Source: Cerioporus squamosus (taxonomy: Eukaryota > Basidiomycota > Agaricomycetes > Polyporales > Polyporaceae). From it: a stretch of 10,448 nucleotides of DNA. The notes beneath the pieces were generated by a model that saw only the letters and a list, made by a program, of their open reading frames with translations, was not told the origin of the DNA and made no database searches. The stretch covers positions 1-10,448 of the forward strand of contig JABYQS010000968.1 in NCBI GenBank assembly GCA_022592435.1. Reading direction: 5' to 3'. Every line of letters begins with the position of its first letter. The stretch's first letter is position 1. The position numbers and the translations under genes are program-made. Positions 1-10,191 of this stretch are shown piece after piece.

Positions 1-241
1 CGTGGAGAGATGTGGAATGCGAGGCTCACAGATAATCCAAGACTCTTCATGGACGGTCCATGGAAAGAAATCTGGCCGATCTCGCCAACACCTCAGGCCG
101 ACTGCAAGCCCCGATACCGGCACCACACCGGAACTGAGCATCGTTTCCAGGCTTTTCTTCACTCCCACGGTTGACTTTGCCCTTCAAAAACCCGGCCGCC
201 CTTCGACTTGTCCCCGGTTGCTCCTTTCCTCCTCCCCCCCC

Positions 242-720
242 ATGTTCCCTTCCCCCTTCGAGCCTGCAGACTTTGACGTTCTGACAGGTGCCGACCTTCT
301 TCAAGTTCACGACTCAGTGCAGGTGAGCAGCCTGTGTCTCACATCCTTTGCCATGGCTACTGATGTCGACGATGCTCTATGCAGGTGCTAGGACTCCCTC
401 TCTCTCCGAGCCATGCCTGGTTGCGCAACGCGGAATTCGCACTGTTCCCCTCATCTGCAGTAGCATTACTATGTCGTAGTATATACGCATGTATTTATTT
501 GGTGCATCGTGCAATAGACGTCCTGTTACCCTACACACTGTGCGCTCATAATTACCTGCCCCGATGCCTGACTGGATGTGCTCCGATATTGCCCAAAATG
601 CCCTGTTATGGCCAGAAATTGTGCTGCGCGAGTACGTCCGGTCTGTCCTTATATGGCTATATTGACCCCGGCTATCTCAGATTAGCCCAGTTCATGAACA
701 GTTGTGGTTTGACAGTTTAA
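242..720 (+). CDS. Possible two-exon small gene or 5' gene remnant, function unknown
   Basis: An ATG at 242 follows a long pyrimidine-rich stretch (about 207-241), common just upstream of fungal start codons. Exon 1 (242-322, 27 codons, beginning MFPSPFEPADFDVLTG) ends at a GTGAGC donor. A 62-bp intron (323-384) ends in TGCAG and carries CTGAT-type branch candidates. Exon 2 resumes in phase 0 at 385 and stays open to a TAA at 718-720, giving about 138 residues. The acidic N-terminal exon looks coding. The later part of exon 2 is AT-rich (around 478-505) and looks less like coding DNA, so the true gene may end or splice earlier. No domain, signal peptide or family is recognised. It could be a genuine small gene, the start of a decayed gene, or chance. 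Confidence 0.25.
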
Positions 721-1434
721 GTCTGGTCGTAGAAAAGTTACCGAATGTCTTCAAACGGGCCGTTTCATAGGAATTTTGTGAAACGCCGCTCCCCCGTGTA
801 CATAATAAGCGGTGGAGACTGACGACAACACTGGGAGTTCGTATAGCCTTCCGCGCGTGTCGCACTCTGCGTTCAAGAATGGCAACATAACGAGTTGGAG
901 ATCTGTCGAGTCTAAATGAGCATGATGTCGCAAACGCTTTCCAAACGTCCGTTGCATTCATGACTTCCTTCGAACTCGTGGTGTTCCAAGCACCATGTAT
1001 TCTCGTCCTATTCTCATCGACGCGCAGGTTGTCGGAACAGCATGGCGGCCCTGCCTGCCCTGCCAGGGACTGCGAAAGTGGCGGGAGAACTTATCTACCT
1101 TGGAAGGCACCGTATATGGCGCCCAAAAAGAAATCTGAAAGCCGCCCAAGCAATGCGGGGCGCCACCGTGACCCTCATTGGCTACCAAACGGCCTTCTGT
1201 CATGACACTCAGGAGCAAACGACAAGTTGACGATACTGATCTCATATATGATCGCGAAGGTGAATTCGACGTACTCGTAGTTGCGCAAGCCTAGACTCCC
1301 GGCCCAACTTGGACTACGTGCCAGCCACCTGCATGCAGTGGCGACACCAATGCCATGGTAGAGCGGGGGCCGTGGCAGTCGTCCATGCGCTGGCCCACCC
1401 TGCGAAGTTGAATTCGCCCGTACGTCCTGTCAAC
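721..1434. other. Spacer downstream of the methyltransferase; no supported gene
   Basis: I see no recognisable protein or RNA gene here. On the minus strand one frame stays open from about 1100 down to 692 but has no early start codon and resembles no known family. On the plus strand a 62-codon ORF begins at 1042 with an acceptable start context and is likewise unrecognised. A minus-strand CCAAT-like pentamer near 1177 and a TATA-like ATATAC near 1113 are spaced like a promoter, but nothing convincing lies downstream. The leftward methyltransferase should terminate transcription in this stretch; no clear AATAAA is visible. Confidence 0.4.
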
Positions 1435-3506
1435 TTAGGCAGGCTCCGCGGTCGTATAGGCCCAGAGAGAGCCCTGAGCGCGCGTGACTCTGGAGACCTT
1501 CCACCCGGCGGACCTCGCCAACGCCGACAGCTCCCGCAACGTCCGCTCCTTCGAGTTGAGTACGGCCATCATCTAGATAGACAGTCACGATCGTGAGCAC
1601 TGTACCTGACCTAGAACGACCCGGGCCATCTCGCGTCAGGAGGATTACTTACCGAGATATCGAGGAGATACTCGCTCGCGTTCGCCCTGCCCAGGTTGGC
1701 GAGCAGCGGAGACCCTGCAGGTGCGAGCGTCCGCTCAGCACCCGGGATCGGTTCCCCGGCGTCCGCGGTGTCGTCGTAGCACGCCAATGGGAGGATGACG
1801 TCCACAATCAGGAGCTTCGTGGTTGGGCCTGCAGCGTCCCGGAGGTGACGGAGCATCCTCTCCACGTCGCGATCTGGCCAGTTGTGCGTGCATCCGCGCA
1901 TGAGGTAGACAGAGGGGAACGAGACAGTCCCCACCCCGGCGATGTTGACATGAGGCGGCTGGGGCTGGAAAAAGTCGTGTGCAATGTAGCTGACGCGTCC
2001 GAACTTCAGCAGCTCTGCACGTGGCGTCGGGCCCCAGATCTACGAGTACAGTGTCAGAAGGAGTGTACCCTCGCCTTTGAGGAGAGACTCACAGAAGGGG
2101 CAATGTCAACGACCTGTTTGCGATCTTCCACGACGAACCAGAGATGCGGGTACGCGTCAGCGAGAACGACTGATGTGGACCCGACCCCTCCGCCTACGTC
2201 GACTACCACCGAGTCCTTGGGCAGTTCTTCCCAGGGGAAAGCTACAGTGGTCGAAAAACCCAAGAGTTAGCCAACTCATCCTCCCAACGTTCATGCATCT
2301 CGTACCTCCGATGACGTTCTCCGCGACCTCCCACAACCTCGCACCAGTCATCGCCCTCCCGAATTCGCTCAAGCGCGCCTTGTTCTCCGGAAGCTCCATC
2401 CAGTCGAAGTAGCCCAACTCCGTGCGGAACGCGAGGTTGAACGGAGTCTCATTCTTCGGCTCCCGTGCTGTCGGGGAAGTGGCACCGGCGCCGTTACTTG
2501 TTCCACAGCTTGCGGAGGGACGTCGCGCGCTCTGTCCACGGGAGGAGCGCATCGGTCATGTACGCTGTGGACTTGAAGAAGTCGTCTCCGCTGTCAGTCA
2601 GCGTAGCGAAGCAGGGAGTTAGCACTGCTGCAGTGAGACGAGCTCCGGAGGCAGTGACACAGCTTACCACATGGCGACGAAGGCTGCCAGTCCATCTGTC
2701 CCGTCATGCTTCTTCTCCGGGCTGACAGGTAAGCAATGTGGTCAGCCGTGGAGTCTCGGAAGACTCTGCAAAAGGACGTACGCTGCACGCAGCTGCTCGG
2801 GGGTCTTCCCAGAGTCAACCAGCGCGGACAGACGGTTGTTGACGAACACGTCCGGCCGAACCTCTCGCAGCCAGTGGTACGTCGCAAGCAGCCGCAAAAC
2901 GTGACCTGCAGGCGTTGAACACAGTCAGTGATCTAGCTGAGGGAAGCAAAGAGAGGCGCCGCATGCCACGCACTCAGCTTGCCAGGGTCGACAGTAGCAC
3001 TTGCATCCCCGCCCGCGTTCAGGTCGCCAATGTGACGTGCGATATCGTTCACATGCATCCCATCCGAGCCTGCAGCGCGAAGGATCTCGACAGTGTTCGA
3101 CGCCTCCAAAAACTGTAGGCACGCCGCGACGTGCTCCTGTGTGCGCCAGCCAGTCAGCAACGACGAATGAAGCGCGTCCGAGGCAGGCAGTACTCACACT
3201 CTTGGCACCCTCGACGAGAGAGAAGAACGGCCTGTGCACCGACGCAGCGAGCTGTCCGCACGCAGCGACGACATGGTTCGCCGCGACGACAACGGCGGGG
3301 TCGGACGCGAGCTTCTCGGCGGCGTCTTCCTCCGGTGTGTGTGTTGCGTTCTTGTAGTACGGGACGTCGAGGGACGGGTAGTCGACGTCGCCCGGCTGGG
3401 CTCTGTACACCCGCTCCATCTCGGCGAGCGCATCCCCGATAACGGCGTGGAGGGCGCGCAGAGTGGCGAATGTCATCGTGCCTCTTTGCAGGGAATGGAA
3501 AGACAA
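1435..3506 (-). CDS. Family 2 SAM-dependent O-methyltransferase, 8 exons, apparent frameshift in exon 5
   Basis: Exons, in minus-strand order, are 3506-3198, 3136-2974, 2905-2782, 2721-2668, 2590-2306, 2241-2093, 2039-1653 and 1572-1435 (stop TAA 1437-1435). All seven introns are 53-80 bp with GT donors and AG acceptors in compatible phases. The product is about 535 residues. It has an N-terminal dimerisation/substrate region, a winged-helix-like part (LRLLATYHW around residue 161, EKKHDGTDGL around 201), SAM motif I (VVVDVGGGVG, about 323-332) and a HNWPD motif whose His (about 413) is in the position of the catalytic base of plant-type O-methyltransferases. KLLIVDVILP follows. Fungal relatives methylate hydroxyls of small aromatic or polyketide metabolites; the substrate here is unknown. 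A second Met at 3476 (MTFATLRALH) may be the real start. The exon total is 1609 nt, one over a multiple of three: exon 5 begins in one frame (FFKSTAYMTDALL) and ends in another (NETPFNLAF), with a TAA at 2496-2494 between. It is either a recent pseudogene or a sequence error. Confidence 0.88.
2494..2555 (-). other. Frameshift interval inside methyltransferase exon 5
   Basis: Reading from the exon 5 acceptor, the conserved segment around FKSTAYMTD runs on to a TAA at 2496-2494. The conserved downstream segment is in the frame offset by one base, which upstream meets a TGA at 2558-2556. The frames must therefore switch between 2555 and 2497. No GT-AG pair in this interval gives a removable length of one base modulo three, so an intron does not explain it. 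A one-base excess is the simplest reading. Confidence 0.7.
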
Positions 3507-4387
3507 TGTTGAGGCTCGAGTCTTATTGAGCTTCGCCTACTGAGTCCTGGTGCCTTATATGCGGGTGCGGTCCTTAGCCTGGATGTAAGTAACGCTGTCA
3601 GTACAACCGCTCAACTAGCTCCGGGTGCAAAACGTACCACACTAGCGCAGCCGTATTGCACACTGGCACCCCTTCGACCCGTGTGCGCAGTCCATAAGTG
3701 GCGACGCAAGTCAGCCCGAGAGAAGCCAGCATCGCACTGAGCAACTCTTCGTTATATTTTCTTTGTCAACGTACCGCGGATCACTCGAGACTGCTCGAGT
3801 AGCGTGCCCTTCGCACCCACGGCACCGAACATGACGTTGGATGCACAGTTGACGCCACCATGCTAGACTAAACTTCAGTCGCAGAAGGACAAGCCGTGCC
3901 AACGAGACAGAACTTACGCATATCGATGACCGTCCGCACCGCTCGTCCGACCATCTTCCTGCGACGAGGCCATATGGATGGGAGCTCGAACGCCTTGCTC
4001 TGTCAGCTTTTCCGAGGGACACGGCGGCGTCATGTGCGCTGCGGCTATAGAGTGTTGCGACGAGGCATGGTTCGGACGTTGTTGTCGCTGAGATTCAGAG
4101 CAGTGAAGGAGAGTGCCATAATGTTCAAAGGACGACGACATGGATCGACAGAACAGGTATAACTTGCCAAAGCGTCTGTCCTAGAAGCCTGTGAGTATGC
4201 GGGTCCGGGGTAAGTGCTACTCACATCTCCAAGGAAGTCAAGAACAATTATTGCGCTTTCTCTGTCTTGTCTGCCCGCGGAAAGATCACCATCCAAACGA
4301 AATCGCATTACTAGTACAGAGATACATCCATGATCATGACGACGTAACGAATGCAACGACGACCGACAGAGACTCGACGAGCAGCGC
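3507..4387. other. Spacer between polyubiquitin 3' end and methyltransferase promoter
   Basis: About 880 bp without a recognised gene. Both flanking genes are on the minus strand, so this holds the 3' untranslated region of polyubiquitin (right) and the methyltransferase promoter (left). ORFs of 75-140 codons occur in several frames but none shows a recognisable motif, signal peptide or consistent splicing. No RNA gene is seen. Confidence 0.45.
3553..3560 (-). promoter_or_regulatory. TATA box of the O-methyltransferase gene
   Basis: The minus strand reads GCATATAAGGCA here, 47 bp upstream of the ATG at 3506 and 77 bp upstream of the ATG at 3476. The spacing leaves a very short leader for the first ATG and a more usual one for the second, mildly favouring 3476 as the start. 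Confidence 0.5.
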
Positions 4388-7300
<2,913 letters not shown>

Positions 7301-7307
7301 TTCTGCA

Positions 7308-7313
7308 TATATA
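7308..7313 (+). promoter_or_regulatory. TATA box of the WSC-domain gene
   Basis: TATATA lies 45 bp upstream of the ATG at 7358, a spacing compatible with a short fungal leader. No other TATA-like element is as well placed. Confidence 0.55.
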
Positions 7314-7357
7314 CGACGGCCGGAGGGCAAGCGTATACAACGTCAGCAGAGTCAACC

Positions 7358-8120
7358 ATGTTGAAGCCCATCACCATTCTCATCCTTGCCTGCGTCGCGG
7401 CCCCTACCGTGCTCGCCGTCGCCTTCAACCCAGGCACGATTCCCCTCAACTGGACGACGTTCGTCCCGTGCGCCGTCGACATCCCTTCGCGCGTCATCAC
7501 TGGGGTCGTGACCACCGTCCTGCCTGACCTCACCGCCGCGTCCTGCATCGAGTCGTGCGACGCCCAGAACTTCATATACGCTGGGGTCGAGAACGGGAAC
7601 GAATGCCACTGCGGCTCAGGCGTCGCCAGCAGCGTACTCCAGTCCGCGCTCAACAGCGACTGCAACTTCGCCTGCACCGGCGACGCGAGCCTCTCCTGCG
7701 GTGGCGCGTGGAGGATCCAGGTATGCGCCTCTTTCCTGCGTTTCGGTATGTCCCCAGCTCCGTACTGAACGCCCCATCCTTCCCCAGCTCTACAAGTCGC
7801 CCGCGCTCCCTTCGGGGGGCTGGGCATTCGAAGGGTGCTACGTCGACACGCCCTCCGCGCCTGCCTTCGCAGACCCCGTCGTGCACCACACTTTTCCTAC
7901 GAACGACAACCTGTTCTCGAACTGCCTCAACTACTGCCGCCACATTGGCCTCCCGTGGTCCGGCATCGAGAACGCGTCCGACTGTCAGTGCAGCTTCGGT
8001 CTCGTCCCGGGCGCGGTCGACGTGGACCGCTCGGAGTGTGACTTGAAGTGCCCTGGGCCGTTCGGCGAGCCGGAGCAGTGTGGTGGCGTGGAGAGGCTCT
8101 ATGTCTGGCACAACCAGTAA
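7358..8120 (+). CDS. Secreted protein with two WSC domains
   Basis: Exon 1 is 7358-7720 and exon 2 is 7788-8120 (TAA 8118-8120), separated by a 67-bp phase-0 intron (GTATGC...CCCCAG); the product is 231 residues. Residues 1-20 form a signal peptide (short basic start, hydrophobic core ILILACVAAPTVLA, cleavage likely after Ala20). Two WSC modules follow, about residues 35-121 and 131-228. Each has eight cysteines and the family signature: FIYAGVENGNECHCG and then SCGG in the first; WAFEGCYVDTP, ENASDCQCSFG and QCGG in the second. WSC domains bind carbohydrate and occur in fungal wall sensors and exoenzymes. This protein has no transmembrane helix, no Ser/Thr-rich stalk and no catalytic domain, so it is more likely a secreted wall- or glycan-binding protein than a stress sensor. 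The intron falls exactly between the two domains. An alternative acceptor at 7756 exists but would break the frame match. Confidence 0.9.
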
Positions 8121-8197
8121 TGTGCCTGTGTATTAATGTGGGTTTGGTACTTCATGTTGTTGTAGCAAGACTGCTATGAACGTTTCCATCTCATTCG

Positions 8198-8325
8198 CTG
8201 GGTCTGAAGATCGCTCCTAGTAGTAGTTGGACGCCGGACGTCGGTGGTTGCCGGTCTATAGACGCGCAGCCGTGTACCCTGAGTCGCTCCGAGCTCGCCA
8301 CTGGCATCAAGCACAACTTGAACTT
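8198..8325 (+). promoter_or_regulatory. Promoter module, copy A, upstream of the RlpA-like gene
   Basis: This block contains CTGGGT...CGCTCCT, TTGGACGCCGG, GGTTGCCGG, a TATA-like CTATAGA (8256-8262), and downstream TCAAGCACAACTTGAACTT (8307-8325). The same ordered elements recur at 9405-9488, so the block behaves as a duplicated unit. Position, TATA-like sequence and the following gene suggest a promoter plus start of the leader. Confidence 0.5.
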
Positions 8326-8410
8326 ACTCTCGTTCCCTGATGCGGTCGATGAAGCGACACCTGCCAGGATACGACTTGGAACCCTGCTTTAGTGTCAAGA
8401 TTGATGCTGG

Positions 8411-8789
8411 CCATGATGGCAAGTGAGTCCGCTATCCACATGTACCTTACGCTCAGCAGCAGACCGTATGTTCATTCCAGGAATCGCCCCGCTTATACCC
8501 AATCGTCTTGAATTGTGTACCTCGAGACATGACAATCAACGACGATTCCTCCCGCCGTATCTGGCAGCGAAGAGCTCACACAAACATCTCAACCGACACG
8601 ACCATGATGGCAAGTGAGTCCGCTATCCACATGTACCTTACGCTCAGCAGCAGACCGTATGTTCATTCCAGGAATCGCCCCGCTTATACCCAATCGTCTT
8701 GAATTGTGTACCTCGAGACATGACAATCAACGACGATTCCTCCCGCCGTATCTGGCAGCGAAGAGCTCACACAAACATCTCAACCGACA
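8411..8789 (+). repeat. Perfect tandem duplication, 188-bp copies, period 191 bp
   Basis: Copies 8411-8598 and 8602-8789 appear identical base for base, separated by CGA. Each begins CCATGATGGCAA and has a GTGAGT donor-like site 12 bases in. Each also has an ATTCCAG acceptor-like site 58 bp later (8423-8480 and 8614-8671), so the unit may hold an intron of the 5' region of the RlpA-like gene. The period is not a multiple of three, so a coding duplication would shift frame. Identity implies a very recent event, conversion, or an assembly artefact. Confidence 0.95.
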
Positions 8790-8805
8790 GGAAGGTGATT
8801 GCACC

Positions 8806-9338
8806 ATGGGCCGCCCGGTGAATCGTGCATCGCCTCTCCGCCTGTCTCCGCAGGGGTTTGTTCTGATTTCGTGGCCTTCCCTAATATTTCCCAACCTTGC
8901 CTCTGACAGACGGTCCTCGTTCACAGCGTATTACTACCACCCCAACGGCAGAGTCGGTGCCTGCGGCGCTCCCGTCCAGGACACCGACTTCACCGTCGCT
9001 CTCAGCGCCGACGAGTACGCTAGCGGTGCGAACGGCTGGCGCCACATCAGAGTTAACTTGAATTGTAAGTGACCAACCACTTCCTCCCTGCGAGGCATCT
9101 CGCTGAGTTCGTGTCTTCAGCTTCTTCAGACCCGGGTCGCTTTGTCGGTGCCACCGTCGTAGACCTGTGCTACGACTGCAACTCGGGCAACATCGAGCTC
9201 TCGCCTTCTGCCTTCCAGCAGTTTGCGAGCCTTGATGCAGATGTCGGTCTCGGTACCGATTGGCTGGAACTTCGAGTAATCCTTACGCTCTCGCTGGCGA
9301 TAATATACGATATGTACCATCCCGCCGTTAACGAGTAA
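8806..9338 (+). CDS. Small RlpA-like double-psi beta-barrel protein, C-terminus apparently frameshifted
   Basis: The core lies in two exons: one ending at 9064 and one starting at 9130, joined across a 65-bp GTAAGT...TTCAG intron. The core (YYYHPNGRVGACGAPV, then VALSADEYASGANGW, then VGATVVDLCYDC, IELSPSAFQQF) matches the fungal RlpA-like/barwin-like fold of small secreted proteins, usually about 110-140 residues with a signal peptide. The 5' end is unresolved. ATG 8806 is in frame, has a good context, and gives a basic start then a hydrophobic stretch (GFVLISWPSLIFPNLAS) that could act as a signal. Alternatively TCTGACAG at 8902-8909 is an intron acceptor and exon 1 lies in the duplicated region upstream. 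From ATG 8806 the product would be 155 residues. The last 25 are not family-like; the expected ending IGWNFE-stop is present one base out of frame at 9259-9279. It may be a recent pseudogene. Confidence 0.65.
9246..9279 (+). other. Frameshift site at the 3' end of the RlpA-like gene
   Basis: The open frame reads ...DVGLG then TDWLELRV and continues to a TAA at 9336-9338. One base out of frame, from 9256, the DNA reads PIGWNFE followed by TAA (9277-9279), the aromatic-rich ending expected of this family. One surplus base between about 9246 and 9256 would account for it. Confidence 0.6.
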
Positions 9339-9404
9339 TAAGCTTGAAGCGGACATGTGTTATAGAGGAGTTCCCTTCGACAAGTGATGGACGATGTAGT
9401 TTCC

Positions 9405-9488
9405 CTGGGTGCGAGGACCGCTCCTGATTGGACGCCGGTAGTTGCCGGTATATAGGCGCACGACTGACTTCAAGTCCAACTTGAACTT
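9405..9488 (+). promoter_or_regulatory. Promoter module, copy B, without a following gene
   Basis: A diverged copy of the 8198-8325 block: CTGGGT...CCGCTCCTGATTGGACGCCGG, GTTGCCGG, a TATATA box (9449-9454) and TCAAGTCCAACTTGAACTT (9470-9488). The order of elements is the same; the spacing between TATA and the TCAAG block is shorter (21 against about 50 bp). No ORF related to the RlpA-like gene follows; a transposon begins at 9527. Confidence 0.5.
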
Positions 9489-9517
9489 GAAGCTTGCAAC
9501 CATCGTGCGCACTTACT

Positions 9518-9526
9518 GATTTCCTC
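9518..9526 (+). repeat. Left target-site duplication of the transposon (9 bp)
   Basis: GATTTCCTC lies directly outside the left terminal inverted repeat and recurs directly outside the right one at 10175-10183. A 9-bp duplication is the usual size for Mutator-like elements. Confidence 0.75.
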
Positions 9527-9652
9527 TAGTCTCGCCAGCCAGACGTTATGGGCGCGGTTCTGCCTCGTCCAAAACGGGAAGGAAAACGGGACAGAGACGA
9601 GACAGAACCATGCCCATAACGTCTGGTGAGTTTGGTATAGACGGGTGTGGGG
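9527..9652 (+). repeat. Left terminal inverted repeat, with internal fold-back
   Basis: Within this arm, 9539-9569 and 9596-9626 are inverted copies of a 31-base sequence (28 of 31 paired: CCAGACGTTATGGGC at the base of the stem) around a 26-base loop. The arm can therefore form its own hairpin besides pairing with the right arm. Confidence 0.85.
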
Positions 9653-9780
9653 TTCCGTCACGCTCCGCGCCTAGCGCCGACCACGTGGCACGCGCAGCGC
9701 CTTGACTCTGACAGCGACCGTCTTTGCACCTCACTGCGAGCTCTTGCCATTGTAGTCCACGGCTTGTCCTCGCTGTCACA

Positions 9781-10098
9781 ATGAAAATATTCTTTGCTTT
9801 CACTGTCTCGCGCACCCATGGCCGCTGTTTGCCCACCAATCCTTCCAGCTGCGACGGTGATCCCACTCAACGTGTCGCGCGTTCAGCCGAGCTGCTTGCA
9901 AGTGCCCGTGCTCGCGCAGCGGAGGAACGGGGCTACCAGTCGTCGAAATTCCGGTCAGCGGCTTGTATGCGGTATGTACGCAGGAGCAACGCGCGACAAA
10001 ACGCGACGCGACGCGCGGGCGCGCACATGTGCATAGTGACATCCGTGACGACAGTCACTACCCCACACCCGTCTGTGCCAATCTCACCAGACGGTTAG
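9781..10098 (+). CDS. Weak ORF inside the transposon, function unknown
   Basis: An ATG at 9781 opens a 105-codon frame ending in the right TIR at 10096-10098. It starts MKIFFAFTVS, a short hydrophobic run that might be the beginning of a signal peptide, followed by a Cys-containing, Arg/Ala-rich stretch with no recognised domain. A GTATGT donor-like site at 9971 would end an exon early. Mutator-like elements can capture host gene fragments, so this could be cargo, but low-complexity GC-rich DNA easily leaves open frames by chance. Confidence 0.12.
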   Translation: MKIFFAFTVSRTHGRCLPTNPSSCDGDPTQRVARSAELLASARARAAEERGYQSSKFRSAACMRYVRRSNARQNATRRAGAHMCIVTSVTTVTTPHPSVPISPDG

Positions 10099-10174
10099 GG
10101 CTAGGTCTTGTTCGGGGGGGTGTCCATTCTCTTTCCCTTTTTGGCCGCGCCCTAACCGTCTGGGAACGAGACTA
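10061..10174 (-). repeat. Right terminal inverted repeat, with internal fold-back
   Basis: Inverted relative to 9527-9652. It also contains its own perfect 15-base inverted pair, CCAGACGGTTAGGGC at 10087-10101 and its complement at 10149-10163, at the places matching the left-arm hairpin. The loop sequence has diverged more than the stems. Confidence 0.85.
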
Positions 10175-10183
10175 GATTTCCTC
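10175..10183 (+). repeat. Right target-site duplication of the transposon (9 bp)
   Basis: GATTTCCTC, identical to 9518-9526, immediately outside the right terminus CGAGACTA. Confidence 0.75.
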
Positions 10184-10191
10184 CCCATCGC

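Larger units (their letters stand above)
9527..10174. mobile_element. Non-autonomous DNA transposon with long TIRs, Mutator-like in form, 648 bp
   Basis: The element starts TAGTCTCG and ends CGAGACTA, flanked by 9-bp direct repeats. The left arm (9527-9652) aligns with the reverse complement of the right arm (10061-10174) along its whole length with a few gaps and substitutions. Shared blocks are TAGTCTCG, CCAGACG, GGGCGCG, CCAAAA.GGGAA, GTCTGGTGAG and AGACGGGTGTGGGG. Long TIRs plus a 9-bp target duplication are the hallmark of Mutator/MULE elements; hAT elements make 8-bp duplications and usually have short TIRs. No transposase is encoded, so mobility would depend on an autonomous relative elsewhere. 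The internal 408 bp (9653-10060) is GC-rich and has no recognised gene. The element sits just after the copy B promoter. Confidence 0.82.

Noticed and set aside
692..1104. Open minus-strand frame of about 130 codons (includes DVWKAFATSCSFRLDRS)
   Set aside because: No start codon near its beginning, no known family and no supporting splice signals; kept only as a note in the spacer entry.
1593..2270. Long plus-strand ORF (225 codons)
   Set aside because: It is antisense to methyltransferase exons 6 and 7, which carry clear family motifs on the minus strand; the plus product is Arg-rich and unrecognisable.
7555..8111. Long overlapping ORFs on both strands (for example 7555-8046 plus and 7650-8111 minus)
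   Set aside because: They are GC-rich shadows of the WSC exons, with Arg-rich compositions and no motifs.
8411..8789. Repeat array as a CRISPR or satellite
   Set aside because: Only two long identical copies with a 3-base junction in a eukaryotic context; a simple tandem duplication explains it.
10087..10163. CCCTAACC/GGTTAGGG strings resembling telomere repeats
   Set aside because: They are single occurrences inside the transposon TIR stem motif, not tandem arrays.
9526..10175. Reading the transposon as a TA-target (mariner-like) or 8-bp-target (hAT-like) element
   Set aside because: The longest exact flanking direct repeat that leaves symmetrical termini is 9 bp, and the TIRs are over 110 bp, which fits Mutator-like elements better.
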